From an uncultured Robinsoniella sp. (GTDB taxonomy: Bacteria > Bacillota > Clostridia > Lachnospirales > Lachnospiraceae), in the NCBI GenBank assembly GCA_900539655.1, contig UQCR01000017.1:1-64000 (forward strand): DNA of 64,000 bases, written 5' to 3'. Under the pieces are notes generated by a model, which worked only from the letters and a program-made list of their open reading frames with translations, was not told the DNA's origin and searched no databases. Below are positions 44,601-54,100 of this stretch, in pieces. A program made the position numbers and the translations under genes. Numbering within the stretch: position 1 is the stretch's first letter; every line of letters begins with the position of its first letter.

Positions 44601-45239
44601 ACTGTCACCTCCTAAAACCATATTCCATACACTCGAATCCTCGGGATACTTTACTCCCTCATATGAGGCATCAGAATTAACTTCCTGGAGCTTGCCATCT
44701 ACATAAAGTTTTACATTGGTTCCATCTACTACACCCACAATATGATACCACCGGTTAGCAGATACCTTTGCTGTTGGCTGCCGATAAGCTCCACCTACAT
44801 GAGCAAAAAAGGTAAGAATCCCGTTTTCTAAACCAAGTCCTATACCTCCATTTTCCTGATTTGAAAAAAAGTCACGTTCACCATTAGAAATTTCATTAAA
44901 TTTAACCATACACTCAATTGTCAGATTCTTGCTTATCTTTCCATACTTATTTTCATCAAAAGCATATAAAGAAGCTGATTTGCCGTTAAAACTCCCTACC
45001 GTTCTTCCCAAATCAGAAAATTCCCTGATAAAAGGTGAACCAATTTTTTTATGCAACCTGCTTGGTATGACAGATTGATCCTCCATTCCCACTGTAAAAT
45101 CAACATTGAAAACGTCTGCTGTAGGAAGTCCCTGTTCTACAACATCTGATGTAGCCTGAATGTTAGCAGCACCTGCAAGTATCATTGATGAGTTGACCGC
45201 TATGGTTGTGATTAGTAATAAAGCAATTTTTCTCTTCAT
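41640..45239 (-). CDS. Secreted alkaline-phosphatase-superfamily enzyme with LamG, cohesin-like, FIVAR and dockerin modules
   Basis: 1199 residues from MKRKIALLL (GGGAG 6 nt upstream of 45239). Order: signal peptide; LamG-type module (~40-250); cohesin-like beta sandwich (~258-380, with VWDLDIHANKN and IEYDIMYDVSCLEY); one EF-type loop LDLNRDGVIGVGD (~400). The catalytic domain (~433-735) has metal residues in ILTVDGAG, DWMDHVGHS and VTNADHGG, and a nucleophile Ser in VQPSMSAQNY. This is the type I phosphodiesterase / nucleotide pyrophosphatase or sulfatase-like fold. FIVAR repeats follow, then a C-terminal dockerin (DIDWNSVVNTKD and DINFDGRSDSCD). The tail is paralogous to that of the preceding glycosidase. 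The substrate (phosphodiester, sulfate or phosphoglycan) cannot be fixed. Confidence 0.78.
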   Translation of the reverse strand: MKRKIALLLITTIAVNSSMILAGAANIQATSDVVEQGLPTADVFNVDFTVGMEDQSVIPSRLHKKIGSPFIREFSDLGRTVGSFNGKSASLYAFDENKYGKISKNLTIECMVKFNEISNGERDFFSNQENGGIGLGLENGILTFFAHVGGAYRQPTAKVSANRWYHIVGVVDGTNVKLYVDGKLQEVNSDASYEGVKYPEDSSVWNMVLGGDSDDDHSVQFFSDVDMGFAKIYSRAVTDEEVLQMSNSAFYDVDIEERGLVNLGMVGSDTTSEGSVWDLDIHANKNSNYDVNKIEYDIMYDVSCLEYSGTQYLTEDAFVTETEPGKLHVVLNRWLSTSSFKNYADTRIGRLQFRTKVLDESVTTSISTGNYSAYFNDGQIDQEISPDINKELQIFSKKELDLNRDGVIGVGDVVMADGEFKKSVAAESSIFPYKHAVILTVDGAGTVWNPDGIYYAPNNWTTPVIYSDEETMSKRKNDYVVDLMNHEFATSYTAQAVQPSMSAQNYFSILHGISWMEAPGDYQIDNDSTGVEYFTDFNRTPPLYPSIFKAVSDAFPERQNVAFAEWSNIINGIIEPDAQVTGRTSAEKQSFYDVAEFIRSEAYKNTAVVYMQSDWMDHVGHSSGYFNENYYNELQHYDNYYKAVIKALKETERYEDTLIVTNADHGGSGYNHGSTDPSNMDVFIGVGGQTVNSGTRLNNGSNGDISPIVLSALRVDIPNSMTGQVFDNNMFLRQEELYKKNRDIENIIFKCGENAGELSLKNPRSETRAVDAVIDLKGAEVETVETEGTIVRQEVVNGMLNLTISYNNQPVKIATIRFLSQGNEQPVLKELMLGTETGKEIYPDIKNEKGEPVEKPDISSLNLAITMTEKQKEEHEKNQFYTEESWGKAEEALIEAKELAKKVDLTQEEADESLVKLITACNLLEYKPQKVGLRAALSGAEAILADVEKLKQYAPECIDAVRNAVEKVKNVSENSAVDQGIINQATTDLLTAVTSMLVIKENTRLSILIQKAEQILEKAERYTPSSINKLKTALEKAKNANNQHVEAEMTVAYEKLAEALTSLVRKANKDELSNALNKAKEILKYASKYLENSIAQLEPVTKEAQEIYDNPDTDTSMTGEVLKILIQEILKARLMGDIDWNSVVNTKDAAILLSYNAEKIDFTEEQKTLSDINFDGRSDSCDAGLILKLTAEKISEFKK

Positions 45240-45254
45240 AAAAGCTCCCTTCAT

Positions 45255-45561
45255 TCTATAGTGATTATTCTAAGTTGATTTTAGCATTTATAAAATTAAT
45301 CATTTAGGATTTATTTATTTAATTTTTAGAATTTTTAATGAGATAAATTTTGTATTATCATTATTTTACGATATTTGAACTATTTTTTAATTAGTTAGGA
45401 AATCATTTATAATTCTGATATAACAACAATATTAAAACAGACTAGCAACTAAATAACATTCCTTTGATGGACGACAACCTAAGTGAGGTGTATAATTAAG
45501 AAATAGAAGTAATTATCGGAGTAAAATACCTCTAACTATTAAGAAGAAAGGGGATTGTCAA
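45255..45561. other. AT-rich divergent intergenic region
   Basis: 307 bp of very AT-rich DNA between the phosphatase-like gene and the lipoprotein gene. A TATAAT at 45408-45413 is a possible plus-strand -10 element without a good -35. No gene, RNA or clear terminator was seen. Confidence 0.4.
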
Positions 45562-46236
45562 ATGAAAAAGAACTATGCTGTCTTACTGTCAATGTTCTGC
45601 TGTATCACTGCCGCAACCGGCTGCCGTACTCTCTCAAGCCATGTAGCGGGGTCGGAATCAGCCCTGGCTGCGGAATCCACGTTAATCACTAACAATACGG
45701 AAGTACATTTTGAGCATATACTGGATTCCTATTATTCGGCACAGAAAACTTCGGTGTATGAGTACTTTCAGCATAAAAGCATTCAAAAATTCCTGTCTAT
45801 GTGGGTAGATGCTGAAACGGGCGATATGGGAGACACAGACTGGAAATTTGATAACTTTACCGATTACAAAGTCCTTAACCACGAACTGGAACCAATCCGT
45901 CAAGACCAGCAATTATACTGCTGTACTTTTTCAAATGGGGTTGACAGAAATGGCTATATTGTCTTTTCCTATGAAGAATCGGATCCCAGCATTCAAAATT
46001 ACGGCGTAACTGAAACTTCTCCCTATATGTATGATTTAAAAGCTAATGATTCTGCAATTCTTAAGGGACTGAAAGAGACAGACCTGGATCTATCCACCGG
46101 GAAAGCTTCCCGTTTATCCTTGTTTGATGAGAAAAACAAACGAAGTGTTGAGGCGGTTTTATTTACAGATGCCAAAGGCAACAGCTATCTATGTGAATTT
46201 GGGGATTCTGAATTTACCTTTTTGGCTTTGAATTGA
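45562..46236 (+). CDS. Putative lipoprotein of unknown function
   Basis: 224 residues. The lipobox is ITAATGC (Cys 21), so it is likely anchored to the outer face of the membrane. The mature part is soluble, acidic and without repeats; the middle carries VLNHELEPIRQDQQLYCCTFSNGVDRNGYIVF, reminiscent of small beta domains. I do not recognise a family. AAAGGGG lies 9 nt before the ATG. It precedes a TetR gene in the same direction by 142 nt, a spacer with a nested stem-loop (46314-46349). Confidence 0.65.
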   Translation: MKKNYAVLLSMFCCITAATGCRTLSSHVAGSESALAAESTLITNNTEVHFEHILDSYYSAQKTSVYEYFQHKSIQKFLSMWVDAETGDMGDTDWKFDNFTDYKVLNHELEPIRQDQQLYCCTFSNGVDRNGYIVFSYEESDPSIQNYGVTETSPYMYDLKANDSAILKGLKETDLDLSTGKASRLSLFDEKNKRSVEAVLFTDAKGNSYLCEFGDSEFTFLALN

Positions 46237-46378
46237 ACCTCGTTGAACCTCTGTACTTGTTTTAGAGCGTGTTTGACCGATACCTCATCATTGTACAGCT
46301 TTAGCAACAAAAAGGGTTGAATCCAACTGGTTGTTGGAGTATCTAACCCCCACACTTATATATTAGGAGGCAGATGCT

Positions 46379-46966
46379 ATGAAAAAAGAATCCAATGACC
46401 ACCGGGTACGGATTACAAAGCTTTTAATACGCAGCTCTTTTACCGAGCTTTTAAAAACAAAACCCATACAGAGTATTTCCGTAAAAGAGCTCAGTGACCA
46501 CGCCGGAATTAACCGGGGTACATTTTACAGTCATTATCAGGATATCTATGCACTTTTGGAAGAGATTGAAAATGATATGCTGATTGAATTTTCACAGGCA
46601 CTGGAACCTCTTCTTAATGACAACACAAAAAAAGGAAATCTTGCTGATATCTGTAACGGCATCTTTTACTGCCTTAAGAAAAATTCTGATATGTGTACGT
46701 TTATGGTTGGAGATTATAATGATAAAGAACTGATGGCAAAGCTGTTGAATACCGGAAGGGAATTCTGTATCAATACCTATCACAGCCTGTTCCCCAAAGC
46801 ATCTATTCAGCAGATTGAATACTTTTATTCCTTTGTCAGTACAGGCTGTATCGGTCTAATTCGAAAATGGATAGAGGAAGATATGGTTCTTCCTACAGAA
46901 GAAATTGCCAGAATGGCTGAAAGTATGATTATGTGCGGAATTGGATATCTGGAAAATCCGCTTTAA
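46379..46966 (+). CDS. TetR/AcrR-family transcriptional regulator
   Basis: 195 residues. The N-terminal helix-turn-helix includes SFTELLKTKPIQSISVKELSDHAGINRGTFYSHYQDIYALLEEI. The C-terminal domain resembles the TetR_C_8/DhaS-like class (FVSTGCIGLIRKWIEEDMVLPTEEIARMAESM). AGGAGG at 46365-46370 precedes the ATG. A dyad in the leader (TCCAAC at 46322-46327 with GTTGGA at 46333-46338, flanked by GGGTT/AACCC) could be its operator. The target is unknown; the convergent methyltransferase gene ends 21 nt away. Confidence 0.85.
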   Translation: MKKESNDHRVRITKLLIRSSFTELLKTKPIQSISVKELSDHAGINRGTFYSHYQDIYALLEEIENDMLIEFSQALEPLLNDNTKKGNLADICNGIFYCLKKNSDMCTFMVGDYNDKELMAKLLNTGREFCINTYHSLFPKASIQQIEYFYSFVSTGCIGLIRKWIEEDMVLPTEEIARMAESMIMCGIGYLENPL

Positions 46967-46987
46967 AATTTCTTTTACTATGTCCAT

Positions 46988-48025
46988 CTACACTATATCC
47001 TTATCTGCCTCTTCGATCATCGCCAGAATATTCCCCGGCGGAATAATATCTACCATTGTATTACAGGTAGAGAGAATAAATCCGCCTCCGGGGCCTGCAA
47101 TCTCAATGGTCTTACGGACCTCCGCACGGACTTCTTCTACGGTGCCAAAGCACATGATGTAATCCAGGTCAATATTCCCCCACAGGCACAGCCGGTCTCC
47201 ATATTTTCTCTTAATTTCACCGATATCCATTCCGGCTGAAGGCTGGAGTGACTGAATACCATCAAACCCGCATTCCACCAGTTTATCCATTACGCTGTTC
47301 AGATTGCCGTCGCTGTGAAGAAATACCGGTGCGTCTCTATAGGCCTTTATTTCCTGAATCATCTGTTTGTAGAATGGATATACATGTTCCTCCATTACGT
47401 AAGGAGGCAGGAACACCCCGGTGTTAAATGCCATATCATCCGCTATCAGAATGGCATCCGCTCCTTTGTCCAGGAATAACTTTGCCTTTTTAATCTCAAA
47501 TGCAACCACCTTTTCCGTTAATACATGGGTTTCCTCCGGGTAAGTGATACAATTCACCATGTAATCTTCCATGGGATACATTTCGTTCAGCATGGAGATT
47601 GGTCCGCCAATCTGGGCAAACACAAATAAGTCCGTTTCTTTTACATATTTTTCAACCAGATCTCCTGTCACCTTTGTAATATCCGGTTCCTGATAATCCC
47701 AGGCATCCTCGATATCCACAGGAGGATTTAGAAGCCGTTTGCTCTCCTCGCCTTCTAAAAAGGTTTGTCCATACACACTCTGTATAATTTTCTTGCCGTC
47801 AGCAGTTTTTCCAATCTCCCATTCCGGCCAGTCACCAACATTGATAATATCCATATGTAATAATTCCCGTACTTTTAGGTCTCTTTCAAAATGCTGGTAA
47901 TCTGCAGGATATTCCATGCCCAGCAGCTTGTTGGCAATCTGAGGCTGTATATATAATTCCCCTTTTGGAACTCTGTCTCCTTCCATATGGCGGATTGCCG
48001 CCCATACCCGTTCTTTCTTTGTCAT
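46988..48025 (-). CDS. Uroporphyrinogen decarboxylase-fold methyltransferase (MtaA/CmuA-like)
   Basis: 345 residues, a UroD-type TIM barrel. It begins MTKKERVWAAIRHMEGDRVPKGE, has FAQIGGPISMLNEM, and ends with GGGFILSTCNTMVDIIPPGN, a cap typical of corrinoid-linked methyltransferases. The metal-site segments are FLHSDGNL and the cysteine in LSTCN. Most of these Clostridia paralogues act on methylated small compounds or are uncharacterised; true haem synthesis is unlikely because no other haem gene is nearby. It lies after the terminator of the fucosidase operon. Confidence 0.82.
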   Translation of the reverse strand: MTKKERVWAAIRHMEGDRVPKGELYIQPQIANKLLGMEYPADYQHFERDLKVRELLHMDIINVGDWPEWEIGKTADGKKIIQSVYGQTFLEGEESKRLLNPPVDIEDAWDYQEPDITKVTGDLVEKYVKETDLFVFAQIGGPISMLNEMYPMEDYMVNCITYPEETHVLTEKVVAFEIKKAKLFLDKGADAILIADDMAFNTGVFLPPYVMEEHVYPFYKQMIQEIKAYRDAPVFLHSDGNLNSVMDKLVECGFDGIQSLQPSAGMDIGEIKRKYGDRLCLWGNIDLDYIMCFGTVEEVRAEVRKTIEIAGPGGGFILSTCNTMVDIIPPGNILAMIEEADKDIV

Positions 48026-48064
48026 GATACGATCTCCTTTCTGTTACACAGTGAAACACTCTTT

Positions 48065-48098
48065 GGAAAAGCGGATGCAGAAACATGCTGCATCCGCT
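48065..48098 (-). terminator. Terminator of the fucosidase operon
   Basis: 11-bp perfect stem (48070-48080 with 48088-48098), 7-nt loop, followed by TTTTCC on the minus strand, 23 nt after the fucosidase stop. Confidence 0.8.
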
Positions 48099-48120
48099 GA
48101 AAATTGCTGTTTGTATTTTC

Positions 48121-51100
48121 CTACCGGATCTTAACGCTCTTTACACTGCTGTAAGCTCCTGAGTACCAGCGTTTACCGGCTGAGTCTGTTACATAAGCCC
48201 TTACCTTTATATAGTAAGTCTTTTTTCGATTCAGCCCTTTTATAGATGTTGTTGTCTTGCTGCCTTTTCCCCGGGATTCATAAACCGTTTTTGCCTTCTT
48301 AAATTCCTTGTGGGCTGCATAACGAATCTGGTATCCATCCGCCTTTTTAACATTTGTTATGATCACGGAGCAGACCTTTTGTTTTTTACTCGTGACAGAT
48401 ACTTTTTTCACGGTTTCGGGCCTGGATACCTTTTTCCACTGAGCGTACAGAGTTATGGTTTTTCCGTTTACGGAGGTAAGATTCTTTATGGCCTTCTGGC
48501 TGGTGTAGGAGGTTCCCTTTCCGTTCTTTTTCGTATTCCAGCCTTTTAATACATAGCCGGACCGCTTAAAACGGTTTGCTTTTAATTTTGTACTCTTGCC
48601 GTAAGTTACTGCCTGACTTCCCATACTGCCTTTTCCCCCGTTCTTCTGGAATGAAATGCGGTAGGTGTTGGCTTTATAGCGGGCTGTAATTACAAGGTTC
48701 TGTGTTACACTTCCATAAGATGCATTCCATCCGGTAAACGTGTATCCTTTTCTGGAGGGCGCGGTTGGTGCCTTTGCGCTGCCCTGATGCAATACATCCT
48801 GGCTGCTCAGTACTTTTCCGTCATAGTTTTGGAAGATTACCTGATGTACCTCTTTCATTGCCGGATCTGTTTCTGTGCCCGGCTGTGTTCCTGTTCCCGG
48901 CTCTGTTTCAGTCCCTGGCTCCGTTTCCGTTCCTGGTTCTGTTTCCGTTCCTGGTTCTGTTTCAGTCCCTGGTTCTGTTTCCGTTCCTGGTTCTGTCTCG
49001 GTACCCGGCTCTGTTTCCGTTTCTGGTTCTGTTTCCGTTCCTGGTTCTGTTTCAGTCCCTGGCTCCGTTTCCGTTCCTGGTTCCGTTTCCGTTCCTGGTT
49101 CTGTTTCCGTTCCCGGTTCTGTTTCCGTTCCCGGTTCACTGGTTTCTTCCAATTCCGAAATACCTGCATTCAGTTCATCCACTGCCTCACTAATCAATTG
49201 CTGATCCCGGACTGTCAGGTTTTTATCTTCTATTAGCCTTTGTGCCTCATCCAGTGCATTTTTAAGTCTCTTAGCAGACTCTTCCGTATAGAGTTTAAAA
49301 TCAATATCTAATACTTCCTGTATTTTCTGCTCCAGTGCTGACTTATCTGCCGGTCTTAACACGAGATTTTTGATGGCTTCTTCCAGCTGCTTCTGCACGC
49401 CGTCTACCATTGTCTGGTCTTTTTCCGTCAGATCCTCTCTGCCCAGCAGCTTCTTGGCTTTATCCAGGACATCTTTCAGCATCTGAATGGATTCTTTTGT
49501 ATAGTCTGTATCCTGCTCTATTATTCTACCCTCATCATATAGCTCCTGCAGCTTTGTTAAATCCGCCGGCTGTTCCGGCTCCTGCTCCATAAAACCAATG
49601 ACCCTGATATTGTCAAACAGTGCATAATTAGCTTCGTTGCCTCCCGCAGAAAAGCCCAGATGAAGTCCGCCTCCACCCCGTAATCCGCTTACTTCTCCTT
49701 TTGCCATCCAGTCCGCAGGCTCCTGGCTTCCATCCTTCCAGACTTTCAACTTCATCTCACTTCCGGAAGTATAGGCTTTCATATGGTACCAGCTGCCCGG
49801 CTTTACGTTAATGTCCTTATTTTCAAGCCTTGCAGCCTCTCTGGCACTACCATTTACATTTTGCTGCAACAGGATGCCTCCGTATCCCGGAATAATGGGA
49901 TATATATGCATATTGTCCGGATTATAGGTCTGGAAATAGTTACTTATATAAAGTCCTTCAATTCCGCTTAGTTCCTCCTCGTACTTAAAATCCAGCGTCA
50001 TTATCGTACCGTCCCAGCTATCCTGCTTAGTCATGCGTACTGCAGTATTACTCTTACCCTGTATTTTCAGGGCATTGCCGGTCCCGGACTCTCCCGATAC
50101 AATCTGAAACTGTTCCGGATTGGTTAGCTGATAGCCTTTCTGAGAAGTATCATGAAACATGCCCTGGCTGTATGCTTCAAAGTTGTCCTGGAAGATAACA
50201 TTCCCCTGGACCACATTTCCGCTTAATTGCTTAGGCTCCTCCTTGTTTCCTGCATGGTCGTAAGCATAATAGGTAAGGGAAAAACGGCCCTCTTTTGCTA
50301 TTACTACCGGTTTGTTATATTTCTGTGGTTCTGACCCGTCAAGCTGCCAGTATATTCCTGACACACCCGATTCACTGTCCTCAGACTTCAGTTCTATTTC
50401 CGCCTGGTTGATGTAATCTCCTTTTTGTGTCTGTTCCCCAGTTAGCGTAGCTCTCGTTACCGGTGCCACTGTATCCTGTGACAGGTCTTCCGTGACACCA
50501 TCCTCAAAGGCTGTTACCTTTAAGTTGTCAAAACTGGAGAATGCGGTATCCACGCCGGAGGCATCTGAAAACTGTAAGAAGAATCCTCCTTTTTGCAGAC
50601 CGCCAAAGACAGCTCCTCCGATCCAGTCAAGAGGTTCCTGTTCTCCCCTTTTCCACATCTTTACCTGTAACTCCTCTCCTGCCAGTCTCATTTTTATGGA
50701 ATACCATATGCCGGTTTCATAACTAAACGCAGTATCTCCATGCTCAGAATAACTGCCGTTTAAATAGCGCTGGTACAATATTCCGCCTCTGAAATGAGGC
50801 AGCAGATCAGCCAGATAACGGTTTTCCTTATCCTGGTATCTTGGAGAAATGTATATTCCCCCAAAATCTTTTGTATCCGCATCAAACCGGTAGTCAAAAG
50901 AAATGTTTACATTTTTCCAGTCAGCTTCTTTTGTAAGATATGTATCAGACCCGTCTGAGTTCATTTTCAGGATTTTGTTGCCATCCTCCTCAGCTATACT
51001 GATCCGGTCATGAAGAAACGTATATTTTTCTACAGCCGTCTGCTGGTCATTTAATTTACCTGTGTCATAATCTTCAAAATTATCTGCGAAAACTTCTTTT

Positions 51101-54100
51101 TCCCAGGAACCTGCCTTTAACTCTTTATCCTTATTGGACTGGGTTTTATCAGCTGTCTCAACGTAAATAATACCGCTGCATACGCCCCCCGGAACCAGGA
51201 ATTGTATACGGTCAGGCATCCAGCTGATCAGATACGGAGAATTGGCATCTACGGATACTTCGCCATTTGGTCCCGTCATAACAACTCTTCCGGGATTCTT
51301 TCCAAAATGTCCCTTTAAGATTACCGTATCTCCTGTTTTGACCTGATCGGGAGCAATAACCATATCCAGACGAGTATTCTCAAAAGTAACCCGGATAACT
51401 GCTTTTTTGTTCTTTGTGTTTGAAATATGGCCCGGAAGATTCACCAGTTTACCAGTAAACAGATAGGTTCCTGTTCCGTTACTGTCATATTCCGGTACTG
51501 CGTGATCCCATTCAACATCTATCTCCTGCTTACTTCCGTCAGAAACAACGGCTTCCACAGACCTGGGCAGATTTAACTCCTCCAGGGACGTACCTGTCTC
51601 GATACGTTTATTTTCCAGTGAGGTAATCTTATATATATCCATTAACTCTGCTGTATTTTCAGGCGATATCACTACTTCCGATAATGTCAGCGCTTTATAA
51701 CCTTCAGCCTGGATACGTACATATCGGGCGCTGGTATTTATCTGAAGGGCAATACTTGGGTCCGGTACCTGGGTTACATGTATCTTGGTGATATCTTCAT
51801 TATTTTTCAGCTGGTTCAGGGTGCCAGTCAACTCTTTATCAGAAGCAAAGACCCAGAAATTTCCCAGGTTCTCCTTTGAGGAACCTTCCGTATTCCAGAT
51901 GGTGATTTCCCCAATATCCTGGTTTTTGCCCAAATCCACCTGCCACCAGGGATTGCTCTCCAAATTTGTGGATGAAACACTTTCATGGCCGGCAGCTCCG
52001 TCTATAATTCCATCAGCAGCCCGTTCGCCATATGAATGCCCCGATACTGAAGACTGCTTTATAGCCTTTTTATATGCCAGATTCTGTGCCGTATCGTAAT
52101 CTTTATACCAGCTGGAAGGTACATCTTCCATATCCGGAAGCTTTTCATATTCCTCTCCTATTTCCCTCAAACGTGTCAATACATTGCTATCCATTTTTCC
52201 TTCCGGATTTGGTGCTGCATTTAATATAAATGCACATCCCTTTTTATTCTGGGGATAGCACATCTGGTTAAGCACCCAGTCTACCGACTGCAGCTGCTGT
52301 GTGGGATTATTTGTATTCCAAAACCACTGTCCCTGGAGGTTATGGCAGGCAATACCCGGTTTATCAAACCAGGAGGGGATTGTCTGACCGGCACCATTTT
52401 CAAAAATTGTAAGGTCCGTATGTGTATCATTTGCTTCGCAGCTGATATTAATAATGATACAGTTTGGCTGAAGGCTGTGCACCAGTTCTTCAACGTCGGC
52501 ATATGGAAATTCTGTATATAACGGGCTTCCCAGATCACTGCCCCAGTCTGTATTCCAGCCATCCAGTATCAGAAACGGTATATCTCCGTAATTAGTCATA
52601 AGTTCTCTGATCTGCCCCAGAATCAGGTCATGGTTCTTTGTATAGATACCCTTTCTTATCTGATCCTTTGTTCCGGTAAAATTAGGTTTCTCAATAGCCT
52701 CCAGATGCAGATCCAAGATGGAGAAATAAAGGCCTGCATTAATTCCACGGCTTCTGAAGGAGGTCAGATACTCATCTATGACATCCATGTCCGGATTGTT
52801 GCTTTTAGAAATATTGTGATCGTACACTTTGCTTGGCCAGATATCAAAACCATCGTGATGTTTGCCGGTCACACAGGAAAATTCCATTTGTGCGGAAACC
52901 GCGGCATCTGCCCACTGGTCTGTATCCAGATCCGTAGGATCAAAATCCTCCGGGTCCGCCATAGCAGGTCCCCAGTCTTCTAATGCAAAGTCGTATTTTG
53001 GGTTTTGTCCATTATTTGTATAGGTTGACATGTTATAGTGAAGAAACATTCCAAACCTTTCATTTACCAGCTCCCGGTACATTTCCATACGATCTGCCGG
53101 TAAACTGCGCAGCTTTGCAATTTCCCGTGTAAGAGCCTTTAAGGCGTCATCCGCCTGCTGTGCATAAGCGGTATCATTTACATCCAGTCCGGAAGCATCC
53201 TGTGCCGCCTCTGCCGCAGCATCAATTGCGCTTTTTGCATTTTTCCAGCTTTCCTCTGTATAGTCCTCTTCCCTGAGATTCCGGGCTTCCTCTATTTTTT
53301 TTGTTAAAGAATCTGAGACTCCCGATGGAATACCAGTATCCAAAGCTGCACGGTCCAGGATATCTCTTACAGACTCTATTTCAACAATGGAATTATCCTC
53401 ATCTCCCATGGCAGACCTGGCATTCTCCAACGCTGCCTGAAGCTCATTCCATTTAGTTTCTGAATAGTCAAATTCTGCCCCTTCATCTGCTAACGTGACT
53501 GATTTTGCAAGTTGTTCTATAGCAATATCCCTGTCATCCATGTAATGGGTAATTATCACTTCACTGAGTCCATAACAGCCCCCGCCGTCAAAGGTTCCCT
53601 GCTTTGGATCGGGATTTGCAGATATGCGGACATAACGGGCTGTAATCCCTAACTCAATAATATCATTTACTGGTTCTCTGCCGGAACCTGACGCCATGTT
53701 TAGTTCACGGTTGTAATTGATATCCTTTTGAACGTCTAACGGCTCCCACTTTTCTTTGTCCGAGGAATATTCCACATTTACAAAATGAAATCCCCGTCTT
53801 AGAAACCGTTCGGTACCATCATACTGGTTATGATTCCAGATATAGAGTTTAGCCAGTTGCTGCACTTTTCCCGTATCCAGTTCTACCCATACCGAGCTGC
53901 CTGCATTGTCCTCTGTCTGCCACATGCCCTGGGCATACCCTCCATTAGAATGGGTGGCATCCAGACTTCCTTTCTTAGAAAGACCGCTTCCATTCACAAG
54001 ATTATCCGGACTGATATCCCATCCGCTTCGGGATTGGCTGGCTTTTGCCGTAATCGTAAGAATTCCTTCTTTTGCAGAATTATCTATCACGTTTTTTAAT

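Noticed and set aside
37044..45239. Full cellulosome locus
   Set aside because: No multi-cohesin scaffoldin, anchoring module or cellulase set is present; only two dockerins and one cohesin-like domain are seen.
46988..48025. Haem biosynthesis hemE
   Set aside because: No linked haem genes, and the sequence fits the broad MtaA/CmuA-like methyltransferase group common in Clostridia.
48863..49132. CRISPR-like array
   Set aside because: Units are contiguous 18-mers without spacers, inside a coding region, and no cas genes are present.
48765..49236. Plus-strand frames rich in Pro-Gly-Ser-Val repeats or Phe-Arg-Ser-Trp
   Set aside because: They are shadows of the 18-bp GTETEP repeat on the other strand; an 18-bp unit keeps all frames open. 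No ribosome site or family-like sequence.
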